In this document: in pieces, positions 9,802-18,923 of the stretch
Layout: every line of letters starts with the position of its first letter
Numbering within the stretch: position 1 is the first letter of the stretch
Source: Parachlorella kessleri
Lineage: Eukaryota > Chlorophyta > Trebouxiophyceae > Chlorellales > Chlorellaceae
Length of the DNA: 21,039 nucleotides
Direction: 5' to 3'
Assembly: GCA_001598975.1 (NCBI GenBank)
Contig: BBXU01002734.1
Span: forward strand, 1-21,039
The notes under the pieces: model-generated
The model's database searches: none
Told to the model about the DNA's origin: nothing
Seen by the model: only the letters and a program-made list of their open reading frames with translations
Made by a program: the position numbers and the translations under genes

Positions 9802-11285
9802 ATTTCCCCTCCCGCTGGACCGCTTGACTGCTTCTATGACTTACTACAACCACTTGCGTGATAAATCAGGTGGCCTGCTGCTGTCCACCTGCACCCTCCC
9901 CTCAGGCATTTTCTTTATGTATACCCTTTTCAGGTTAGCTGTTAGTTTCTTCCGTTCCAATGTCTGTTTGTCTTCTTTGGTAAAGCCGCCCTGTGTTTCA
10001 AGCTGCTGCATGTCGCTGTTGCTGCGCAAATGTTGTTTCTGCTAAGCGTCATATTGGACTTTGCTTGTTACTGTGAAGCCCTGCCTCTCATCCTACCTGG
10101 CTTGCGTAAGTGGGGTGTGGCCTGTTGCTTGGCCTATAAGGTACGTTTCTTTTTCGGACCTGACTACTTCCTAGGGACAGCTTGCTATCTGACGTTTTTT
10201 TGCCCTTGCTTGGCGCTGTTGCTTGGTTAACCCACACGACTTGATAATAGCTGATACGTGATACTAATCCACCGGCTAACACGGATGCAGTCTTTGCTGG
10301 ACACCTTTGTGTCAGTATCGTCTGGCTTGGAGGGTGAATGCTGTTTGTCTCATACCGCTGGCCATTTTTAAGGCGCATTTTCATGCCGACCTGGCCTGCC
10401 ACTAGCAAGCACTACTAGTACTGATTAGTAATATTAAGGTTTCTGTGCCTGAGGGCCTTTGCAAAGCATGGATTGACATTGGCATAGGAAATTAGGAGGC
10501 CCTTTACCTTGATTCTAGCCTAGTGCAGAAAACTATTGGCACGGGTGGTATTTGCAGTTGGTAGTTCAGCACAGTACTAATTGGCATTGCTACATTGCTG
10601 GTGACAATGTAAAAGCCTTTCCTCTCCTCTCTAGGAAATTGCCACCAACTGCTGACAAGGGGTTTGGCCCATTACTTGATAGTCAGCATGCACTCCTAAC
10701 TTGCTAAGTATGACAACAGCTACATGTACTTCAACCTGCAATTGCGCACAAGACTGAGCGCATTGGCACAACCATGCACTCATGCTACGGATACGAAGGG
10801 TGGCGTTCCAAGGCTTGCTGTCTGGTCTTGAGGATACATGCGTTAGTAGCACTATGCCTAGGGTGAGGTTATGAGGGCTCCGAGTTGCAGGGGAAGGCAA
10901 GGAACGACCTACATTATTAACATACCCTGCTAGAGGTCTTGATCTTCCCCATGAGACAGGACAGATCCTTGGAACTGGAGTACCATAACAGTTGCCTGGC
11001 CATGACCTTCACTACCCAAATGACCCACCCAGTCATGTAGAGGGCTGCAGCACAGCCGACTCCAAGGCTCCTTCCCTCCCAAAATCTCCACAATGCAGGA
11101 AAGCCAACACTCTCCGCTGCCCTCACCTCTGCCCCACGCAAAGGGCAGCGCAAGTGCGGCCATGCCGGGCACCTAAAGGCAGCCCTGCTCCGATAAAGAA
11201 CTGCTGCAGAAACTGCTGCTGGTGCCCCCAAACCTCCACACCCATTGCTGAGGCTGACGAGTGGCTGCAGAGTAGGGCATGTTCA
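9802..11285. other. Intergenic region without recognisable genes
   Basis: Lies between two converging genes. About 9900-10250 is unusually T-rich on the + strand compared with the GC-rich surroundings. Open frames here have no family match. No tRNA-like fold, inverted repeat or transposase fragment was seen. Confidence 0.45.
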
Positions 11286-11290
11286 TTACA
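11286..11290 (-). terminator. TGTAA poly(A) signal of the PP4 gene
   Basis: TTACA on the + strand, hence TGTAA in the transcript, 144 bases after the TGA at 11434. Position and strand fit the PP4 gene. Confidence 0.6.
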
Positions 11291-11433
11291 GGGTGGGCAT
11301 GTTTCATGGACGCCCACCCCCCTGAGACGCTGCCATGCTGGGAGGGCCATCTCTGTGGTGCAGTTCGCAGCACAGCTGTGCTCTGACCCACGCGGCCTCA
11401 AGGACCAGCTGCAGATCTGCCAAGACAGTGAGC

Positions 11434-14400
11434 TCAGAGGAAGTAGTCGGGTGCAGCCTTCTTGGCAGGCACGCCGCGCACGTCCTGGGGCGCCGCCTCA
11501 AACACCTTGAAGTCCCTGCTGAGCGACTCGTCCAGCTCCAGTATGGCCGCCACATTACCACACCTGCGCAGCGAAGGACAACAACCCCCCATTTGGCTAG
11601 AGCGCCAAGAAAAGTCGGTATCGGGAGAGGGGACTGTTGCCACACTGTCTCACCGGCGCACTACGTGCATACCAGCCCACAATCTTTAAAAAGACTCTTG
11701 TGAGGGAGGGCTTAGACATGCTTTTTCCCATGATGGCTCAAACAAAAAGCCAAGCAGGGGTGTATGAGTGCAACGACCACAGCATGTGCACAACCTGTCT
11801 GCGCAGCGCAGCCGCTCACCAAAAGGTCCGAAAAAACACCCACACCACGCTAGATGTATGCAAGCCGAAAACAAGCCAGATTTTTCAACACCGAGACCGC
11901 AGCGGGCCATAACAGCGCATGTCCAAGCACTAGCGTCTTTGGTAGCCCCATTGCACAACGCTTAATGTGTTTCCCAGCCTGGGATGCGTATCCAACACTG
12001 CCTCATTCAGCTCACGGAGCCAATGATTTGAGATCACCAAAGTATGCCGCAAGCCCCCACCTGTAGCAGTAGTTGGGTGCGGACCACACCGTGACCAGCT
12101 GGTTGTTGAACATCCACTTGAAGCCCTCCATCACCAACTGGTGTGCCCGAGCTATGAGGTCTACCTGCATTGGCAGAGGGCAGTCCAGCTCTTGGCACGT
12201 GGCACCAGTCACAGGCCGTGGTTCCTGGGTGCTGTTGCGCCACCCACCCGCATCCCTTCCGCTTTCATCGGACCCGCCCAGCAACAGGTAAGCAGGTCAT
12301 GATGAAAGGCCAGCTGCCACTTGCTGACCAGCGTATCTCGGTCAGGCGCTCAAGTGGGAAGCCCAACCACCGGCGCTCTGGCCTTCGCAAATCTGCGTTT
12401 GTCAACCACCATCCCCTGCCCGCACAAGCAGGCACCACAGCCAAAAGCGCCCGCCCGTGCAACACCCACAGTCGTCCACCCACCTTGTTAGCCTGGCAGA
12501 ACTGTGTGGCGATGTCGTGGCCAAACAGAAAGCCGGCGCCGCGGGGGCTGAGGCCCCACCCCTCCACCCCGTCCTCAGGGTCTGACCAGAGCAGATCACA
12601 CATGGCGCCGTCGTGCGGCACCTACAGCAGCAGTTGGGCGACATAATTCAGCTTCCGTCAGGAGCCCATGGCGTTTCTGGTTCCATCGGACATCGCGTCG
12701 GCACGGGGTACCAACTCCTGGCCTGTGCGCTCTCCCACTGAGCCTTCACTACCATAAACTAATGCTGAGAGATGCCCGCCCCTGCCCACCATTCATGTCA
12801 GCAAGGGCCAGCAATCCGCAGCCATCGCCACAGTGCAAACGACTTCTGCTGGACACATGGCTCGCATAAGGTATTATGTTCTGTAACTTGCCTCCTGCTT
12901 CCGGTCAATCACGCGTATCTGGTCCAGCGTGGACACCGTAGGCGAGAGGCCCCCATGCACGCAGAAGATCCGGTTGTCTATGAGCGCCGATAGACTGTAG
13001 CAACAAACCTCGGATAACACTTAACTTGCATTTCACATTGGACAGCCACCTTGGCATCAACTCTGGAAGGCCACGGGACAGGTCCATTTGTTCAGCATGC
13101 CCGACCAGGCACAGGACGAGGATCCGAGGAGAATTATGAACATAAAATTAGAGGCATCGGCGGGACTTGAGCAGGTTTCCCAAGGAGCCGGCCTTAGGAA
13201 TGGTGGATCTCACTGACAATGGCAGCCGGTCTACCTAGGGCGGCCTGTCAACCTAGGGTTCAAACAGCAAGCATGGAATCACAACAGCAAGACCGCTTAC
13301 ACATCTCTGTGGGCTGGCAGTGACCCAGGTTGGAAACCAAATCAGATTAGATTGCAACCCCGCAAACGAGTGCAACACAAACATAATCCCAACAGCAGCA
13401 CCGTGTTAAGTCTAGCAGGTATAAGGGGCCTGACCTGAGGTAGTCAAAGACGTCTGTACAGTACCGCCACACATTTACGGAGCCATACTTGCGCAAGCAC
13501 TCATCATAAAAGCCATACACCTGCAGGATGAACTAAACCATGTCAGAGATTGCTTGACCTACCTCCAAGACAATATCGACACTGTCAAAAAGTGCTAAGG
13601 TTCACACTCCTCGCAACCGCACTGCCAACCATGAGTTACAGCCCGGAACAAGTCTCCCGAGGTGACAGGCTGGCCCCTGGACACGAGCATAGAAACTGCT
13701 AGCATCGGCGTCATTCCTATTCGCCGGAACCTACCAAGCCCCATCGGTTCGCCCCACCTGTGTAATTTGCCGGCTTTCATGGTTGCCCCGTATAAGTGTT
13801 ATTCTATCTGGATACCGCACCTGTGTCACACAGAGACACAGTACAGGGTGTAATGTGCTGCCACTGCTCGCCACTACCCACGCGGGCAGCATCATCAGCA
13901 CGCAAGTTGAAGTTCACAGCAAGACATCATGAGAGGAGTCTCCCCAATTTCGCACTTCCTAATCATTTGGCGTATAAACTGCTGGCTGCAAATCTTATAG
14001 CGGTGCAACATGTCAGCAACCTGCCGAACTCCCAACATACCTTCAGCGCCAGCAACAGAAGGAAGGTCTCCACGCTGTAAAACCCCCGATCCACAAAATC
14101 GCCCATGAACAGGTAGTTGGTCTGCATCAGACTTCCCACAATGGTGGTGTGCGAGTGCCACAAAGCCCCCTAGCACTTTAGACGTCATTTAGCTGTCACC
14201 GGCCGCTGACCAAATCCATTCCCACAATTGCATTCCAATAAACCATACCTGCGGACAGTCGCCGCCAACTTTGAAAAGTTCTGTCAAGTCATAAAACTGG
14301 CCATGTATGTCGCCACCTGCACATAAGCTAGCAAGGGTGCGCTGCTATTCAGGGGGCTGCAGGTTTACAACGTGGGTGCTATTGTCTCTGCATATACGCA

Positions 14401-14715
14401 GGTGTGCGGCATCAGGAGACAGTACACTACTACAGGCATGTATCAGCTGCTACCACCAAGCACAACACATCACAACACGACACGGCGTTCTGAGAGCAGT
14501 ACTGCTGCTTTCTTCTCAGCTCAGCTCCACAGCTCAGCTGGGCTTAACCTGCTCCAACACTTCAGCTTACATATTGTGACAGGGGAGTCCACTCGCTGCA
14601 CGTTGGACTCCTCTACTAGTATCTCGATGGCCTTCTCGCAAAGCGTCTTCACATCGGACTCCCTTAAGGGCTCACAACGCTTTAAGCTTTCAATCCACTG
14701 GTCAAGCTCACTCAT
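11434..14715 (-). CDS. PPX: Serine/threonine protein phosphatase PP4 (PPX) catalytic subunit
   Basis: Complete gene with nine exons in transcript order: 14715-14571, 14316-14249, 14121-14041, 13820-13758, 13520-13435, 12994-12892, 12621-12484, 12164-12061, 11563-11434 (TGA 11436-11434). It totals 918 bases and 305 residues, the normal PP4 catalytic length. PPP-family metal and catalytic motifs are all intact: GDIHGQ (50-55), GDFVDRG (78-84), RGNHE (109-113), HGGLSP (161-166), RAHQL (His236) and WSAPNYCYR (255-263). Metal ligands Asp51, His53, Asp79, Asn111, His161 and His236 are present, with catalytic His112. The N-terminus [15 protein letters not shown], the segment [12 protein letters not shown] and the ending DYFL (carboxymethylated Leu in this family) identify PP4 rather than PP2A or PP6. 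PP4 acts with regulatory subunits in DNA-damage response, cell division and centrosome or basal-body functions. Intron 12891-12622 has a GC donor (CAGGAG|GCAAGT), and the phase requires it. Confidence 0.95.
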
Positions 14716-15482
14716 GCCTAGAGCTTAGGTTACAAAACGCAGCATCTGCGCTCCGCCCCGCCTCTGACCTGGCTCAATACTGGAGCAGAACCGTGCCAAG
14801 TTAGGGTCGTTCACCCCGCCTATATCAGATGTTTTCCCTGAGCAGAAATACTCAGAAAGACCATTCTGCCAAAGCTTTACCAGAGCATGCCGAGCATGAG
14901 CACTCCCGCCGCGCCGCCATGAAAGTCGAGCAAGCCCGCAGGGCTGCGTTTGGGTGCTGGTGATGCGTGCTGGTGATCACTTAGGACCTTTTACCTCCCT
15001 AACTGTCTTCTGGTGGTTAAAGGGTGGCCTACCTTGAGATTTCACCTTCCAAGTGTGGGTACGAGTCTCTAAGCCAGCACCCATCAACAAGTGACATGGC
15101 TACACACCTGCTGCACCTGGCGTTGCCCTAAAACATCTACAACTTGTGATGATACAACATGAGGTCAAGCCAAATTTAAATGGTGCCAGATAACAGGGCT
15201 ACCTACAATGTCAGACTGTAGGCAGAAAACCCTGCACATGAGCAACCCTAGCCCAACCAGTGCCTTACCTTACCTTAACATCCTTACCGGGCTACAAAGG
15301 ACAGTTGGTAAGGTCAAAAATTCTGTCCCTTTCCAGGAAACTTCAACTTCAGCCACAGGACTTCACTGCCTGTGGCGTTTGCCTGCAGGCCTTGCAGAAT
15401 GCCAGCTCAAGGAACTAGGCAGCCACAATGCCCCTATCGCAGCCTTTCCCTTCCAAACACATATCAGCCTACTGAGCACCTC
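14716..15482. other. Intergenic: PP4 promoter side and 3' UTR of the upstream gene
   Basis: Separates two minus-strand genes. No close TGTAA (TTACA on +) follows the stop at 15483; the only one found is at 14730-14734, next to the PP4 start. Repeated CCTTAC units occur around 15264-15290. No gene seen. Confidence 0.4.
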
Positions 15483-18188
15483 TTAAGCCTTCTTTCCAAG
15501 ACTGTCATCTGTGGGCATCACATATGCATCGTCATCCACCGACCGCACATTGTCCCCCTGCGCCCTCTGCAGCTTTGTGTAGATTTGCCCCTTCTGCAGC
15601 ACGGGCACCACAGCGTCTATGTATAGCTTCTTCTCCATATTACTGAACCGACTGCAAGACGCACACAGCTGCTCTGTCTTGTCTGTCGGCAATATCAAAG
15701 TGTATGCCTCAGCTGCAGAACATCAACCAACAGCTGCACCTCCAGAACTGCATGTGCCAAGCTTGTCCCGCCTGCACAACGCTTCCCTGTTAAGCGGTCC
15801 ATTTTCCCAACCCAACGTGTGTGACCAACCTCCGCAGCACCCCAGACTCGGGTATGCAAGAGAGGCCACAGCATACCCAGCACTATGAAAAACCGCTATA
15901 AGCAAGTGCTCTGCTGGTGTCACGCTGTGCTACAAGGGTGCATGGCTTGCAAGTGCGCCTCCCTCCCGTCTCCACTGCTCCCCTGGCTCACCCAGGATCT
16001 TGATGGCAAATGATAACTACTATATCATCTTAACCGTATGAATACACCGTGCCCTCACCTGTGCGTCTCTCTCCAGCTGCTCCCCGGGCTCCACGAACTC
16101 GATGTGATCGCCCACGCCCTGGGTGGTCCCAAAAATGCCGGTGTCCTCGGTGATGGGGCGGCCATAGCTGGCGGCTGCAAGACATGGCACAACATGTGCT
16201 TAACGACCAAGAAAGCATACTGAGCACCCACGTTACTTTGGCTCACCAAACCCCCTTATGGGTGCCTTCGGTAAAGGGACGACAAGAGCTGGCGGCTGAA
16301 GGGAGGGGGCAGGTGGGAGGGAGGTAGTCAACTTCTGCTGCCCCGCTATGAACCATCAGAACATGTGGAGCTTGTAGCTGGTGCGGAAAATGCTGCAATT
16401 CTCTGCACTCCACTTCAAGAATCTCCCTGCTAAGGCAATCTCCAAGACCTGGCCCACCAGTCATCCTTGTGCCCCATCACACACTTGTGTCCCTATGTCT
16501 TTAAACAACTGGTGCTAACGACACAACAGACGTCCCACCTTCATCCGAGGGGGTGCCTGCCCAGGCATCCCCCAGGGCCTGCTCCTTCACTTCCTCCGGG
16601 CTGGCGGCAGCAGGGCTGGGCACCTGGTCATGCCTGAGGGCGTGCTCATCGTAGGTCGACTCTGGACCTGCGCTCACAAAAAGAGGGCATCTCCCAGCCA
16701 AGCCAACACAAAGTAAACATTCTTGGTGCTGGCGTCCCTTGACCCTTTATATTCGCAGGTCCACGCTTGCAACTGTCGATCGCCCTGGTGGGCCGGATGT
16801 ACACCTAGTCATGCTTGCAAACATGCCTCCATTGGGTCGCTCAGGGCCTGTAGTTGCCAGCAAGCAAGGCAAGAACTCTGAAGTGCGCTTTTCATGGCTT
16901 TCCAGTGCACACACTTCATAAACTGGTACCATGCCTGTACATGTTAGGACGTGTGGTAGTTGCTGTGGTGAAGTATGGATGCCAAACATCAGTGCTTGCT
17001 TCTTGTTCCCTTCCAGCAGCCTGCAGTCGCACCTGTAGGCTGTGGGGTGTTGCCCTGGTACCCGGCGGCAGCCTGCTGGAAGGAGGAAGCTGCCGCGCCG
17101 CTCATGGTGGCCGCAGCGTCACTCATGGCACCCCCGACGCGGCCGGCAGCATCGGACATGCTGTCCCCCACCCGCTCGAAGGCCTTGCCAGTGTCGCTGC
17201 GCTGCTCCTGGCCTGCAGTGTTGGCAGGTGTAGTGAGTGGTCGGATTCAGACTGCACTCCTGGCTCGCCATATGGCCGACGCAAACCGAGTCTGCATCAC
17301 ACCACAGAGATCAATCCCTGGGAATCGAACAACATCATGACTGCCAAAAAGTGGCCCAGCCAGTAACAAGTCCGCAATGCCCGTCATGCTACCGGCATGA
17401 GTTCTGGTAAGCCTGCCAGGCCCACGCACAAACCAACCCCGGCCACCTCAGCCCGCCAACAACCGACCAGCCACGGGCTTCTCACTCACTGCTCACTCAC
17501 CGTAGCCGCCCCCCATGCCCATCATGCCGCCGCTCAGGGTGTCCATAACGAGCTTGGCTGACTCATAGGCGCCACGGGTGGCGCTGCTGGCCATGCTGGC
17601 GGCAGCCTGTGCCATGGCTGTGGGGTTGCCCTCCGCGGCAGAGCGCACCTGCATTTAAGCAAAGCAGGTTCCAGGGCAGCTCCCACTTTAGACAGTGCCA
17701 ACCATGAGGGACAGGCTGCGCATGGACGACATCAATGGCAGCAGATACCTTGTAGTGCAAGACACCCACACAAAGCCTGTCGCATCAACAGAAAACCGGG
17801 TTTGTTAAAATAGCTGGACGTGCACTAACAAGCAACTGTCCGTCAGCCAAGGTAACAAGGTTTCTGACACCATCGCAAGCTGACTCACGCTGTCCTGAGC
17901 GGCCCTCATGAAGTCCTCAGCAGCTTGCTGGGCTCCCCTGGTCCTGCCATCGCTCTTCAACTTGTCGTCATCCCCTGAAACTTGCACAAAGCAGACTGGT
18001 TGGTCATGAAGCGCCAGCGCCTGTGACAGGCAAGCGCTCCCAGGGAAGCAGGGCAGCACGGCAGCAGCAAGCATGGTCACACCTGGGAAAGCAGCAAAGC
18101 TCCTGGCAGCAGACGTCCCAGCTAGCGGCCTGGCCTGGGCCACCAGGCTGGAGCGCTGCAAACACCGAGACGTCAAGGATCGCAGCAT
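15483..18188 (-). CDS. Ala-rich LEA-like protein with mitochondrial-type presequence
   Basis: Exons in transcript order: 18188-18083, 17974-17889, 17648-17501, 17212-17033, 16667-16539, 16174-16059, and a last exon from about 15668 to the TAA at 15485-15483. The first six join in phase (255 codons). The N-terminus MLRSLTSRCLQRSSLVAQAR has Arg, Ser and Leu with no acidic residue, a typical mitochondrial targeting peptide. The middle is Ala/Met/Ser-rich and helical (SMSDAAGRVGGAMSDAAATM), like the short amphipathic repeats of LEA proteins. Then follow an acidic region, GRPITEDTGIFGTTQGVG and a C-terminal block KKLYIDAVVPVLQKGQIYT. LEA proteins protect membranes and proteins during desiccation; whether this one does is inference. 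The last exon's start is uncertain: the best acceptor (CTTGCAG, exon from 15651) is out of phase with exon 16174-16059, so either a weaker acceptor at about 15669 or a missed small exon applies. No exact family recognised. Confidence 0.6.
16256..16298 (-). repeat. Decayed intronic copy of the exon 16174 acceptor edge
   Basis: In transcript orientation the real exon starts CAG|CCGCCAGCTATGGCCGC. The intron 121 bases upstream has CAG|CCGCCAGCTCTTGTCGT (exon-like start 16295). The two agree at about 25 of 31 bases, then fade; sequence before the AG does not match. The copy would keep phase at first (residues ASSCRPFTEGT against ASYGRPITEDT) but reaches a stop within 20 codons. Confidence 0.65.
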
Positions 18189-18408
18189 GGTGGTACGATA
18201 ATGTCAAGGGGCGATCAGAACAGAATGAGAACATGCACCTTGCGCGCTTGAGTGGCTCACTTGTCAAACCCGCGGAATCTGACACTGCAGCTTCCCCACC
18301 GTGGTCGAGCGCGCCCACCTCGGATGCCTCTCCAAGGCGTCACTGTTTGCACCCTGGTGTGGACCTTGTCGTGCCACAAACCCAAGCATTTGTTAGCCTG
18401 TTGGCAAT
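18189..18408. promoter_or_regulatory. Short head-to-head intergenic region, possible bidirectional promoter
   Basis: Start codons of the minus gene (18188) and the plus gene (18409) are only 220 bases apart, so both 5' UTRs and promoters must share this space unless 5' introns exist. No clear TATA box was identified. Both products appear mitochondrial, which suits co-expression. Confidence 0.4.
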
Positions 18409-18609
18409 ATGTTGGGAAGCAAGGCTGCTGCTGCTGCAGGGTGCCCTCTTGGACTTCTGTTTGGACGGGCACTGTCGTCGTCAAGATGGCTCCCTAAGGG
18501 TGGGTTCCCTGATCCTCCAACCAAGCTGGCCTTCACTGACGGCAACCGCATAGCTATGGTTTTCTCTAGCCTGTTTCTACTGCACAAGAAGGAATTTTAC
18601 CCTGCCTAG
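18409..18609 (+). CDS. Small protein with mitochondrial-type presequence
   Basis: Intact 66-codon frame, ATG 18409 and TAG 18607-18609. The N-terminus MLGSKAAAAAGCPLGLLFGR then ALSSSRW is Ala/Ser/Arg-rich without acids, as in mitochondrial presequences. It is followed by KGGFPDPPTKLAFTDGNR, a short hydrophobic stretch IAMVFSSLFLL and the C-terminus HKKEFYPA. Size and shape suit a small single-span subunit of a mitochondrial inner-membrane complex, but I cannot name it. It is divergent to the gene at 18188. A donor-like CTAAG|GGTGGG occurs inside, so a two-exon model cannot be excluded. No TGTAA was found in the 300 bases after the stop, which weakens the call. Confidence 0.45.
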   Translation: MLGSKAAAAAGCPLGLLFGRALSSSRWLPKGGFPDPPTKLAFTDGNRIAMVFSSLFLLHKKEFYPA

Positions 18610-18918
18610 CTCAGCCAGCCAGAGCCACCCTTAGCTGATAGCCGGCAGCTTTGGCAGAGTGCTTGGGGAGTGCAATAGCAGGGTAGTGGTACTTAAGCAG
18701 AGCAGCACACCCTTCTCTTACATTTCGTGCTGTCTTGGAAGTCAAGGCCTACCCACCCAATTTGCCTGCCTGCAACTGACAAAGGCTTCAAGCAGTTCAA
18801 GGGCGCAATCGTGGAGTTGCGAGGAAATGTAGCCATCGCACCTCAGTCCTGATCTGAGCTTAGCTTGTGCTTCTACTCACTACACTAATCACTGCCCTAA
18901 TTACTACATGGTATGCAG
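18610..18918. other. Gap before the 18924 gene, possibly intron or UTR
   Basis: Ends in a good acceptor (CTACATGGTATGCAG, 18918), so at least the 3' part is probably an intron belonging to the next gene. A short open piece near 18782-18840 (containing GFKQFKGAIVELRG) is a possible upstream exon or chance. Confidence 0.35.
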
Positions 18919-18923
18919 GGGAC

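Noticed and set aside
10992..11510. 172-codon plus-strand frame
   Set aside because: Overlaps the 3' UTR and last exon of the PP4 gene in antisense and has no recognisable domain.
17290..17345. tRNA T-loop-like GTTCGATTCCC on the minus strand
   Set aside because: The flanking bases do not pair into a T stem and no other arm is found.
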